From Nocardioides sp. L-11A (lineage in GTDB: Bacteria > Actinomycetota > Actinomycetes > Propionibacteriales > Nocardioidaceae), in the NCBI GenBank assembly GCA_029961745.1, contig CP124680.1, forward strand, positions 1,054,001 through 1,118,000: a stretch of DNA of 64,000 nucleotides, written 5' to 3'. Position numbers and translations under genes: made by a program. The notes below the pieces were generated by a model. It did no database searches, was not told where the DNA came from, and saw only the letters and a program-made list of their open reading frames with translations. Positions within the stretch are counted from its first letter, which is position 1, and each line of letters begins with the position of its first letter. This document shows, piece after piece, positions 17,693 to 25,098 of the stretch.

Positions 17693-17908
17693 ATGTTCAT
17701 CGCCATCGACGAGAGCAAGTGCATGGGGCACGGACGCTGCTACGCCGTCGCGCCCGACCTGCTGACGGACGACGATGAGGGGTTCGTGGCCGAGCGCGGC
17801 CGCTGCTGGGAGCTCCCGGCCGACCTCGTCGGCCAGGCCCAGGACGCCGCCGATGCCTGCCCGGAGGGCGCGATCAGGGTCACGGAGGCAGCGCCCGCCG
17901 ATGCTTGA
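17693..17908 (+). CDS. P450-type ferredoxin with C-x2-H-x2-C cluster motif
   Basis: A 71-residue single-cluster ferredoxin. The ligands are Cys10, Cys16 and Cys56 (in ACPEGA); His13 takes the place of the second Cys of a classical four-Cys motif. Such C-x2-H-x2-C-(x)n-CP ferredoxins are common partners of actinobacterial P450s and may hold a 3Fe-4S cluster or a His-ligated 4Fe-4S cluster. It lies 3 bases after the P450 and overlaps the next gene by 8 bases. Confidence 0.93.
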   Translation: MFIAIDESKCMGHGRCYAVAPDLLTDDDEGFVAERGRCWELPADLVGQAQDAADACPEGAIRVTEAAPADA

Positions 17909-19124
17909 GCACCTCCGCGTCCTGGACCTCACCGACGAGCGGGGCCTGCTGTGCGGGCGGCTGCTCGCCGACCTCGGCGCCGACGTGGTCCAGGTCGAGC
18001 CGGCGGCCGGCTCCACCGCCCGCCAGGCTCCGCCGGTCGCCGACGGCGCCGCCGCGAGCTCGATGTACTGGGAGACCTTCGCCGCCGGGAAGCGCGGCGC
18101 GGCCTTCGACCTCGACGACCCCGAGGCGCTCGCGCGGCTGCGCCGGCTCGCCGGCGTCGCCGACATCGTCGTCACCTCGTGGCCGCGCGAGCGGCTGGAG
18201 GCGCTCGGGCTCGACCCGGAGAGCCTGCGCGGCGACCGTCCCGAGCTGGTCTACACGGTCGTGAGCGCCTTCGGGTGGGACGGCCCCAAGGCGGGGTACG
18301 CCGACACCGACCTCGTCGTGTGGGCCGCCGGCGGGCCGCTCGCCCCCCACCGCGACGGCGACCTTCCGCCCCTGCGGATCAGCGTCCCGCAGGCCTACCT
18401 GCACGCCGCGGCCGACGCCGCGGCCGGCACCCTGATCGCGGTCCTGGCGCGGGGCGCGACCGGGCGTGGCCAGGTCGTCGACGTCACCGCCCAGGAGGCG
18501 GTCGGCGTAGCGACCCTCGCGCGCGTGCTCGCGACCGCGGTCGGCGACGACCACCCGGAGTGGCAGACCACGCCCGGGCGGCGTACCGGTGGCCGCACCG
18601 ACCAGAGCGGCAGCGGCGCCGCCACGCCCAACAGCCTGAAGAAGTGGCACTGCCGCGACGGCATGGTCGAGCTGCACCTGTCCATGGGTCCGGCCGCCGG
18701 CGCGTTCACCAACAACCTCTTCGCCTGGATGAGGGACGAGGGCGCCGTCGACGAGCCGGTCGCCTCGTGGGACTGGCGCGTGGTGCCCGACCGGCTCGTC
18801 GCCGGCGAGCTGTCCCACGACGACCTCGACGTGGCCCGCGCCGCCGTGCGCGCGTTCCTGCTCACCAAGACCAAGGCCGAGGTCCTCGACGCGGCCATCC
18901 GCCGCCGCCTGCTGTGCATGGCGATCTTCGACATGGCCGACATCGCGGGCAGCCCGCACCTGGCGGAGCGCTCGTTCTGGGGGCAGGTCGACATCGGCTC
19001 CGTCGACGTCCGGATCCCCGGCCGGATGGCCCAGGTGCTCGGCCCGGAGGGGCCGCGGGTACGCGGCCGGGCGCCGCTGCTCGGCGAGCACACCGACGTC
19101 GTACTGAAGGAATGGCTGCGATGA
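17901..19124 (+). CDS. CaiB/BaiF-type CoA-transferase subunit lacking the catalytic Asp
   Basis: A 407-residue family III CoA-transferase homologue (LLADLGADVVQVEP, SLRGDRPELVY, ATGRGQVVDV). Aligned by the conserved GT and TGxGQ elements with the other two CaiB proteins here, the catalytic Asp position is Tyr166, in AYLHAAADAAAG. The protein is therefore probably not catalytic alone. The next gene encodes an intact homologue of the same length and overlaps by ATGA. This recalls BbsE/BbsF of benzylsuccinate CoA-transferase, in which one subunit lacks the Asp. The pairing is inferred. The ATG at 17901 lies inside the ferredoxin end. Confidence 0.88.
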   Translation: MLEHLRVLDLTDERGLLCGRLLADLGADVVQVEPAAGSTARQAPPVADGAAASSMYWETFAAGKRGAAFDLDDPEALARLRRLAGVADIVVTSWPRERLEALGLDPESLRGDRPELVYTVVSAFGWDGPKAGYADTDLVVWAAGGPLAPHRDGDLPPLRISVPQAYLHAAADAAAGTLIAVLARGATGRGQVVDVTAQEAVGVATLARVLATAVGDDHPEWQTTPGRRTGGRTDQSGSGAATPNSLKKWHCRDGMVELHLSMGPAAGAFTNNLFAWMRDEGAVDEPVASWDWRVVPDRLVAGELSHDDLDVARAAVRAFLLTKTKAEVLDAAIRRRLLCMAIFDMADIAGSPHLAERSFWGQVDIGSVDVRIPGRMAQVLGPEGPRVRGRAPLLGEHTDVVLKEWLR

Positions 19125-20344
19125 CGACCGACGCACTGTCCGGGCTGAAGGTGCTCGACCTGTCCTGGGTCGTCGCGGGCCCGCTCATCGGCCGCACGCT
19201 CGCCGACTTCGGCGCCACGGTCGTGCGGGTCGAGTCGAGCGTGCGGGTCGAGACCGCCCGCCTCATGCAGCCCTTCCACGGCGGCGTGCAGGACAAGGAG
19301 GGATCCGCGCTCTTCGGCAACTGCAACGCCGGCAAGCTCGGCCTCACCCTCGACCTCAAGTCGGAGCAGGGTCAGGAGGTCGTGCGCGACCTGGTGGCCT
19401 GGGCCGACGTCGTCGTCGAGTCGTTCTCGCCGGGTCAGCTGCGGAAGTGGGGTCTCGACTACGAGACGCTGAGCGCCGACAAGCCCGACCTGGTCATGCT
19501 CAGCACCTCGATCGCCGGGCAGCGCGGCCCGTGGTCCACGCTCGCCGGCTTCGGCAACGTCGGCTCCTCCCTCAGTGGCTTCCAGCACCTCGTCGGCTAC
19601 GAGGACCGGCTGCCGATGGGGACCTTCGGGCCCTACACCGACTACGTCGGGCCGCGGCTGGCGCTGGTCACGCTGCTGGCCGCCCTGGAGAACCGGCGCC
19701 GGACCGGAGAGGGCGCCTACATCGACGTCTCCCAGGTCGAGGCGGGCGTCTTCTTCCTCTCGCCCCAGGTCGCCCAGTTCGGGTACGACGGCACGATCGC
19801 CGAGCGGCACGGCAACCGGGACCCCCGGTTCGCGCCGCACGGCGTCTTCGCGTGCCTGCCGGTCGACGGCAAGGAACGCTTCGTGGCGGTCGCCGTGCGC
19901 AGCCACCAGGAGTGGCGCGCCCTCGCACGGGCGATGGGGCGCCCCGACCTCGCCGACCGCGCCGACCTCGCGACGGACGAGGGCCGGCGGGCCGCGCAGG
20001 ACGAGCTCGAGGCGGCCGTCGCCGACTGGACGGCCGGCCGGGACGCCACGGACGTCGAGCGGACGCTGCAGTCCGTCGGCGTGCCCGCCCACCTGGCCGT
20101 CACCAGCGACGACTACCCGGACGACGACCAGCTCGCGCACCGTCACCACCTCGTGGAGCTGCCGCACCCGCGGCACGGAACCACCTGGGTCGAGGGGCCG
20201 CGCTCCGCGCTGTCCGAGACACCCGGCCGACCGCGCAGCGCCGCGCCGACGCTGGGCCAGCACAACGAAGAGGTCCTCACGGAGATCCTCGGCTACGACG
20301 CCGAGCGGGTCGCCGTACTCACCGAAGGAGGGATCCTGCGATGA
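19121..20344 (+). CDS. CaiB/BaiF-type CoA-transferase, catalytic
   Basis: A 407-residue family III CoA-transferase that transfers CoA between two acids. The N-terminal pattern LKVLDLSWVVAGPLIGRTLADFG is typical. Asp174 in GPYTDYVG aligns with the catalytic Asp that forms the aspartyl-CoA intermediate. The ATG at 19121 overlaps the preceding stop (ATGA); an ATG 9 bases earlier is possible. It probably forms a heteromer with the preceding degenerate subunit and activates the acid before the MaoC and aldolase steps encoded downstream. Confidence 0.92.
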   Translation: MTTDALSGLKVLDLSWVVAGPLIGRTLADFGATVVRVESSVRVETARLMQPFHGGVQDKEGSALFGNCNAGKLGLTLDLKSEQGQEVVRDLVAWADVVVESFSPGQLRKWGLDYETLSADKPDLVMLSTSIAGQRGPWSTLAGFGNVGSSLSGFQHLVGYEDRLPMGTFGPYTDYVGPRLALVTLLAALENRRRTGEGAYIDVSQVEAGVFFLSPQVAQFGYDGTIAERHGNRDPRFAPHGVFACLPVDGKERFVAVAVRSHQEWRALARAMGRPDLADRADLATDEGRRAAQDELEAAVADWTAGRDATDVERTLQSVGVPAHLAVTSDDYPDDDQLAHRHHLVELPHPRHGTTWVEGPRSALSETPGRPRSAAPTLGQHNEEVLTEILGYDAERVAVLTEGGILR

Positions 20345-20955
20345 CCGCGGCAGCGGACACCGAACAGGACTGGCAGGCCGACTGGCAGCCGGTGATCGAC
20401 GCGATCGGCACGGACTTCGCCGAGGGCGCGATCACCTGGGGCGGCGATGCCGTCGAGCGCGGCGCCGTCCGCCGCTACCTCGAGCCCCTCGAGCTCGACT
20501 GCGCCCTGCACACCGACCCGGAGGTCGCCCGCGCGGCCGGACACGCCGACGTGACCATGCCGGCGACCGGCGTCATCGCGTGGACCATCCCCGCAGCGTG
20601 GCAGCCCGGCCAGGTGCTGTTCGACAGCGCCGATCGGGACGCCCAGCCCGTGCACAGCGCGATCAACAACGCCGACATGACCCTCGGGCCGCGCACCACC
20701 GGCTTCTTCGGCACCGACATCGAGGTCGACTTCCTGCGCGACGTGATCGCGGGGGAGCGGATCGGACGGCGCGGAAAGACCCTCCTGAGCTGCAAGCCCA
20801 AGGAGACCGCCGTCGGTCGGGGCGCCTTCATGACCTGGGAGAGCGAGATCGTCACCGAGGAGCTCGAGGTCGTCGGCCGGATCCGGATCGGCACCTACGC
20901 CTACGTCCCGCATGCGAAGGATGCCGGGAAGGCCGGGAAGGGAGACGCCTCGTGA
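20341..20955 (+). CDS. MaoC-fold protein, FAS1-like dehydratase N-terminal type
   Basis: A 204-residue hot-dog-fold protein of the MaoC/FAS1-type dehydratase group. It lacks a recognisable D-x4-H hydratase motif but has DIEVDFLRDVIAGERI and MTWESEIVT segments seen in the non-catalytic halves of heteromeric enoyl-CoA hydratases such as ChsH2. It is coupled by ATGA to the CoA-transferase and by GTGA to the next MaoC gene, which has the active-site motif. A heteromeric hydratase of the two is inferred. The Lys/Gly-rich C-terminus is probably disordered. Confidence 0.85.
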   Translation: MTAAADTEQDWQADWQPVIDAIGTDFAEGAITWGGDAVERGAVRRYLEPLELDCALHTDPEVARAAGHADVTMPATGVIAWTIPAAWQPGQVLFDSADRDAQPVHSAINNADMTLGPRTTGFFGTDIEVDFLRDVIAGERIGRRGKTLLSCKPKETAVGRGAFMTWESEIVTEELEVVGRIRIGTYAYVPHAKDAGKAGKGDAS

Positions 20956-21506
20956 GCGCCGAGACCCCACTGCTGGAGGGCCGCCGGTTCGAGGACGTCG
21001 CCGTCGGCGAGCGGCTGCCCGTCGTCGAGCTTCCGCTGACCGTCTACCGCCTGGTGATGGCCGCGGGGAGCAACCGCGACTTCAACTCGATCCACCACAA
21101 CAGCGAGTACGCCCGGGCGACCGGCGCGGAGGAGATGTACGCCAACACCTCCTTCCTGATGAGCGCCTGGGAGCGCAGCGTGCGCGACTGGATGGGGCTC
21201 GCGGGCCGGATCCGCGGCATCCGGGGGTTCCGGATGCGCAGCTTCAACTACGCCGGCGACACGCTCCGCGTCGTCGCCGAGGTCGCGGCCACCCGCCTGG
21301 AGGGCGACGTCGGCGTCGTGGAGATCGCCATCCGTTGCGAGAACCGCTCCGGCGTCAGTGTCGGACCGGGCGTCGTCGAGGTGGAGCTGCCGCGTCGTAC
21401 CGACGACGGGGCCACCGCCGACACGACCACCGCCGACACGACCGCCGCCGACACGACCGCCGCCGACACGACCGCCGCCGACACGACCGGACAGGAGACC
21501 CCGTGA
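20952..21506 (+). CDS. MaoC-family (R)-enoyl-CoA hydratase with repeat tail
   Basis: A 184-residue hot-dog hydratase. Residues 37-51 (SNRDFNSIHHNSEYA) match the R-hydratase active site, with Asp and His in the right spacing. It would hydrate a 2-enoyl-CoA, giving a 3-hydroxyacyl-CoA ready for retro-aldol cleavage by the next gene product. The last 30 residues are a low-complexity tail of five Ala-Asp-Thr-Thr-type units encoded by a 15-bp repeat, unlike the family. The GTG at 20952 overlaps the previous stop. Probably pairs with the preceding MaoC protein. Confidence 0.9.
   Translation: MSAETPLLEGRRFEDVAVGERLPVVELPLTVYRLVMAAGSNRDFNSIHHNSEYARATGAEEMYANTSFLMSAWERSVRDWMGLAGRIRGIRGFRMRSFNYAGDTLRVVAEVAATRLEGDVGVVEIAIRCENRSGVSVGPGVVEVELPRRTDDGATADTTTADTTAADTTAADTTAADTTGQETP
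21417..21491. repeat. 15-bp tandem repeat inside the MaoC gene, five copies
   Basis: Five head-to-tail units of GCCGACACGACCGCC from 21417; the first and last differ by one or two bases. The period is in frame and encodes Ala-Asp-Thr-Thr-Ala/Thr, so the copy number can change without breaking the reading frame. It lies at the extreme 3' end of the gene, just before the aldolase start. Confidence 0.92.
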
Positions 21507-22663
21507 CCGCCGCCATCGCCGGACTCGGCATGACCGAGATGGGCAAGATCTACGGCCGCACCCCGACCCAGCTCGCGGTCGAGGCGATCAGCCGCGCCGC
21601 CGAGGACGCCGGGCTCGGCCTCGCCGACATCGACGGCCTCTACGTCAACCCCGGCGTCAAGAACGACACCGACCTGCGGCTGCAGTCGAGCCTGCAGATG
21701 CGGCACACCCGCCTCCTGGCGACCATCCAGGGCTTCGGCTCCTCCGCCGGCCAGATGGTGCAGTACGCCGCGATGGCGATCGACGCCGGCATGGCCGAGG
21801 TCGTCGCCTGCGTGTACGCCGACGCGCCGCTGAAGGAGGGCAAGCGCGCCGGCGCGGCGTACCCCGGCCAGGCCCGGGCGATGGAGGGTGTCGGCTCGCT
21901 GCCGTTCGCGGCCGGGCTCAAGGCCGCGCCGGAGCGGTACGCCGTGGCCGCGCGACGGCACATGGAGACCTACGGCACCACGAGCGAGCAGCTCGGCGCC
22001 GTCGCCGTGGCGGCGCGCCAGTGGGCGGCCATGAACCCGGCGGCGCAGATGCGGGAGCCGATGACCCTCGAGGACCACCAGTCCTCGCGGATGATCGCCG
22101 ACCCGCTGCGGCTGCTCGACTGCTGTCTGGTCAGCAACGGCGCGGTGGCGATCATCGTCACCAGCGCCGAGCGCGCGGCCACGCTGCGGCAGCCGCCCGT
22201 CCACGTGTGGGGCTGGGGCCAGGGCCACCCGGGCTACGTCAACCGCCGCGACAGCGAGTTCGGCCTCGTCACCGGTGCCGCGCAGTCGGGTGCCGACGCG
22301 CTCTCGATGGCGGGCGTCGGCGTCGAGGAGATCGGCGTGCGGGAGCTCTACGACTGCTTCACCTACACCACGCTCATCACGCTGGAGGACTACGGCTTCT
22401 GCGCCAAGGGCGAGGGCGGCGAGTTCGTCGCCAGCGGCGCGATCGCGCCCGGCGGCTCGCACCCGACCAACACCGGCGGTGGCGAGCTGTCGTCGTTCTA
22501 CATGTGGGGGATGACCCCGCTCTCCGAGGCGGTCATCCAGGCGCGCGGTCAGGGCGGCGAGCGCCAGGTGGCCGATCACGACCTGGTCATGGTCAGCGGC
22601 AACGGCGGCGTCCTCGACTTCCACTCCACCCTGATCCTCAGCCCCCACCCGAAGACGAGGTGA
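21503..22663 (+). CDS. Ltp-type thiolase-fold protein, probable acyl-CoA aldolase
   Basis: A 386-residue thiolase-superfamily protein of the lipid-transfer/SCP-x branch. The nucleophilic Cys of thiolases (CxSG) is absent: the segment is QGFGSSAGQMV. The thiolase GHPxGATG motif is replaced by GGGELSSFYMWGM. Tyr-rich RELYDCFTYTT and SSFYMW regions are present. These changes, and the DUF35 gene directly downstream, match the Ltp2-ChsH2(DUF35) retro-aldolase group that shortens steroid side chains by C-C cleavage. I therefore expect retro-aldol cleavage of a 3-hydroxyacyl-CoA rather than thiolysis. The GTG at 21503 overlaps the MaoC stop. Confidence 0.88.
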   Translation: MTAAIAGLGMTEMGKIYGRTPTQLAVEAISRAAEDAGLGLADIDGLYVNPGVKNDTDLRLQSSLQMRHTRLLATIQGFGSSAGQMVQYAAMAIDAGMAEVVACVYADAPLKEGKRAGAAYPGQARAMEGVGSLPFAAGLKAAPERYAVAARRHMETYGTTSEQLGAVAVAARQWAAMNPAAQMREPMTLEDHQSSRMIADPLRLLDCCLVSNGAVAIIVTSAERAATLRQPPVHVWGWGQGHPGYVNRRDSEFGLVTGAAQSGADALSMAGVGVEEIGVRELYDCFTYTTLITLEDYGFCAKGEGGEFVASGAIAPGGSHPTNTGGGELSSFYMWGMTPLSEAVIQARGQGGERQVADHDLVMVSGNGGVLDFHSTLILSPHPKTR

Positions 22664-22668
22664 CCCCG

Positions 22669-23094
22669 ATGTCCCTGGCGCCCTCCGCGGCCCCCTCCCC
22701 GGCCCCGGTCGTCCGCGACGACCTGTCCGGCCCCTTCTTCGACGCCTCCGCCGAGGGGCGCCTGCTGCTGCGCTACTCCCCGTCGAGCGGCGAGTGGTCG
22801 GAGCCGGCCGCGATGGTCTGCTCGCTCACCCAGGCTGCCGACCTCGAGTGGCGCGAGGCCTCCGGCCGCGGCTCCCTCGTGTCCTGGACGGTCAAGCCCG
22901 GCCGCCCGCGCGACGACCAGCCCGCGGTCGACACGGTGATCGGCATCGTCGAGACCGAGGAGGGGCCCTGGCTCACCCTCCTGCTGCCCGAGGTCACGGA
23001 CCGGTCGGTGCTGCGCGTCGGCGCGTCCGTCGTCGTCGGCTTCGTCCAGCCCGAGGGGAGCGAGCACCTTCCGGTCGGCCGGCTCGTGGGCTGA
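22669..23094 (+). CDS. DUF35 / OB-fold protein, aldolase partner
   Basis: A 141-residue protein with the DUF35 layout: an N-terminal hook, then an OB fold (GSLVSWTVKPG, VIGIVETEEGPWLTLLL). Members usually have four Cys in the N-terminal rubredoxin-like zinc ribbon; here that region (LLLRYSPSSGEW to AAMVCS) keeps only one Cys, so zinc is probably not bound. It is expected to complex with the Ltp-type protein and stabilise acyl-CoA binding. The ATG at 22669 with GAGGTG upstream is chosen; a GTG at 22660 overlapping the previous stop is possible. Last gene of the operon. Confidence 0.85.
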   Translation: MSLAPSAAPSPAPVVRDDLSGPFFDASAEGRLLLRYSPSSGEWSEPAAMVCSLTQAADLEWREASGRGSLVSWTVKPGRPRDDQPAVDTVIGIVETEEGPWLTLLLPEVTDRSVLRVGASVVVGFVQPEGSEHLPVGRLVG

Positions 23095-23120
23095 GCGCCG
23101 CTGGGCTGCCCTCCGCTCGG

Positions 23121-24197
23121 TCAGAAGGTGACGATGGTCCGCGCGGTGGTGGCGTTGTCGATGTCGTCGAGCGCCGCCGCGAGCCCGTCGAGGGAGACCG
23201 TGGCGCCCTGGAGGGCGTCGAGGTCGAGGCGGCCGGAGAGGTACATCTCGGCATAGAGGGGCACGTCGACCCGCAGCTGCGTGCCGCCGAGCCGGGAGCC
23301 CTGGAGCCGCTTCTCGGCGAGCAGGTCCGCGGCGGGCAGGCTGATCGTGTCGCCGGGCCGGGCGAGCCCGACGACGGTGGCGGTGCCGCGCGTGCCCAGC
23401 ATGGCGAACGCCTGGGCGATCGTGGTGGGCAGGCCGACCATCTCGAGCGCGTGGTCGACGCCGCCGGTGAGGTCGAGGACGGCGGCGACCGGGTCGGTCG
23501 CGGCAGCGTCGACGACGTCGGTGGCGCCCATCCGGCGGGCGAGGTCGAGCTTCTCGGGCATCCGGTCGATCGCGACGATGCGCGACGCGCCGGCGAGCGC
23601 GGCGCCCTGCACCGCGCTGAGCCCGACACCGCCGCAGCCGACGACGGCGACGGTCTGGCCGACGCGGACGGCGGCGCTGTGGCGCACCGCGCCGAGTCCC
23701 GTGATCACGGCGCAGCCGAGCAGGGCGGCCTTGTCGAGAGGCATCGCGGCGGGCACCTTGGCGACGCTGGACGCCTGCAGCAGCATCTCCTCGGCGAAGC
23801 TGCCGATCCCGACGAACTGGGTCACCGCACGGCCGTCGAGCGTGAGCCGGGGCGAGCCGTCGGTGCGGGTACGACGCAGGTCGGTGCAGTGCTGGGGGTG
23901 GCCCTGGCTGCACCAGGCGCAGGTCCCGCAGGAGCCCGCGGGCGCCACCACGACGTGGTCCCCGGGAGCGAGGCCCGCGACGTCGCGGCCGACCTCGACG
24001 ACGACGCCCGCGGCCTCGTGGCCGAGCACCGTGGGCAGGCCGAGCGCCGGGTTCCCGCCGGTCTGGCCGTGCCGGTCGGAGTGGCAGATGCCGGTGGCCG
24101 CCGTACGGATCCGCACCTCGCCCGCGAGGGGAGCCTCCACCCGTACGTCCTCGAGCACGACCCGCTGGTCGAACCCGTGCAGTACCGCAGCCTTCAC
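23121..24197 (-). CDS. Zinc-dependent alcohol dehydrogenase (class III-like MDR)
   Basis: A 358-residue zinc MDR dehydrogenase. Catalytic-zinc residues are in GICHSDRHG and GHEAAGVV; the structural zinc lobe has the expected four Cys (CGTCAWCSQGHPQHC); the NAD loop is VVGCGGVGLSA. It probably oxidises a primary alcohol to the aldehyde used by the aldehyde dehydrogenase. The GTG at 24197 is chosen because GAGAGAGGA sits just upstream; a longer frame upstream would cross the divergent promoter. It is transcribed away from the enoyl-CoA hydratase operon. Confidence 0.93.
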   Translation of the reverse strand: MKAAVLHGFDQRVVLEDVRVEAPLAGEVRIRTAATGICHSDRHGQTGGNPALGLPTVLGHEAAGVVVEVGRDVAGLAPGDHVVVAPAGSCGTCAWCSQGHPQHCTDLRRTRTDGSPRLTLDGRAVTQFVGIGSFAEEMLLQASSVAKVPAAMPLDKAALLGCAVITGLGAVRHSAAVRVGQTVAVVGCGGVGLSAVQGAALAGASRIVAIDRMPEKLDLARRMGATDVVDAAATDPVAAVLDLTGGVDHALEMVGLPTTIAQAFAMLGTRGTATVVGLARPGDTISLPAADLLAEKRLQGSRLGGTQLRVDVPLYAEMYLSGRLDLDALQGATVSLDGLAAALDDIDNATTARTIVTF

Positions 24198-24245
24198 GTC
24201 GATCGTCCTCTCTCTTGCCTCTGTGACGGACGCTACCGTAGATTG

Positions 24246-24256
24246 TTGATCATCAA
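24246..24256. promoter_or_regulatory. Operator-like palindrome in a divergent promoter
   Basis: TTGATCATCAA, a perfect 5+1+5 palindrome in the 91-base gap between the divergent alcohol dehydrogenase and hydratase genes, 32 bases before the hydratase start. It is one of the few AT-rich spots nearby and is centrally placed to control both directions. Confidence 0.5.
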
Positions 24257-24288
24257 AACCATGGATTGACGTCCGAGGAGGAGGAAGA

Positions 24289-25098
24289 GTGGCCGCGATC
24301 GACGTCGAGACCCGAGGTCCCCACGACAATGTCCGGTGGATCACGATCAACCGTCCCGAGCGGCTCAACGCCTACGACCTCGACATGGCGCGCACGCTGA
24401 TCGCCGCCTTCGAGGACGCGGCGTCCGCCGACGCGGTCGTGCTCACCGGGGCCGGTGGCGCGTTCTGCGCCGGCGGTGCGCTCGACCAGCTCGGGGAGCC
24501 GGACCCGGAGCAGCTGCGTGCGCTCTTCACCGGCTCGCTGCGCCTGGTCGACGCCATCCGCTCGTGCCCGCGGCCGGTCATCGCCGCCGTCGACGGCCCG
24601 GCCGCCGGCGGGGGGAACGAGCTCGTCGTCGCCTGCGACTTCGCGATCGCCACGGAGCGCTCGACCTTCGGCCAGACCGGGCCCCGCGTGGGCTCCGCGC
24701 CGGTGCTCGGCGCCACCAACCTGATGGCGGTGCAGATCGGCGAGAAGCGCGCCAAGGAGATGGCGATGATGTGCCGGCGCTACTCCGCCGAGCAGGCGCT
24801 CGCCATGGGCCTGGTCAACGAGGTCGTCCCCGACGGCGGTCTGGAGGCGGCGGTCGAGCGGTGGCTCGGCGAGATCGAGCGACTCAGCCCCCGCTACCTC
24901 GAGATCGCCAAGATCAGCTCCAACCAGTGGTGGAACGCCTCCAAGGACAACATGTCCGCCGGGCTCGGGATGCTCATCCAGGCCATCGGCAGCGAGGACA
25001 TGCGCGAGGGCGCCAACGCCTTCCTCGAGAAGCGCAAGCCCGACTTCCGCGCCGCACGGCGCGCCCAGCACCAGCCGACCGAGAAGGACGACCAGTGA
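24289..25098 (+). CDS. Enoyl-CoA hydratase/isomerase, BadI/MenB-like
   Basis: A 269-residue crotonase. The oxyanion hole segments are GAGGAFCAGGALDQ and GPAAGGGNELV. The C-terminal half ends in REGANAFLEKRKPDF, a signature shared with MenB and BadI (2-ketocyclohexanecarboxyl-CoA hydrolase), not with ordinary FadB-type hydratases. A role in ring opening of a cyclic 2-oxoacyl-CoA is therefore a serious possibility; hydration is the alternative. The GTG at 24289 follows a long GAGGAGGAGGAAGA. It heads an operon with a CoA ligase, a CitE-like lyase and an alcohol dehydrogenase. Confidence 0.9.
   Translation: MAAIDVETRGPHDNVRWITINRPERLNAYDLDMARTLIAAFEDAASADAVVLTGAGGAFCAGGALDQLGEPDPEQLRALFTGSLRLVDAIRSCPRPVIAAVDGPAAGGGNELVVACDFAIATERSTFGQTGPRVGSAPVLGATNLMAVQIGEKRAKEMAMMCRRYSAEQALAMGLVNEVVPDGGLEAAVERWLGEIERLSPRYLEIAKISSNQWWNASKDNMSAGLGMLIQAIGSEDMREGANAFLEKRKPDFRAARRAQHQPTEKDDQ

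Noticed and set aside
21503..22663. Ordinary degradative thiolase
   Set aside because: The nucleophilic Cys and the GHPxGATG motif are both missing, and a DUF35 partner follows.
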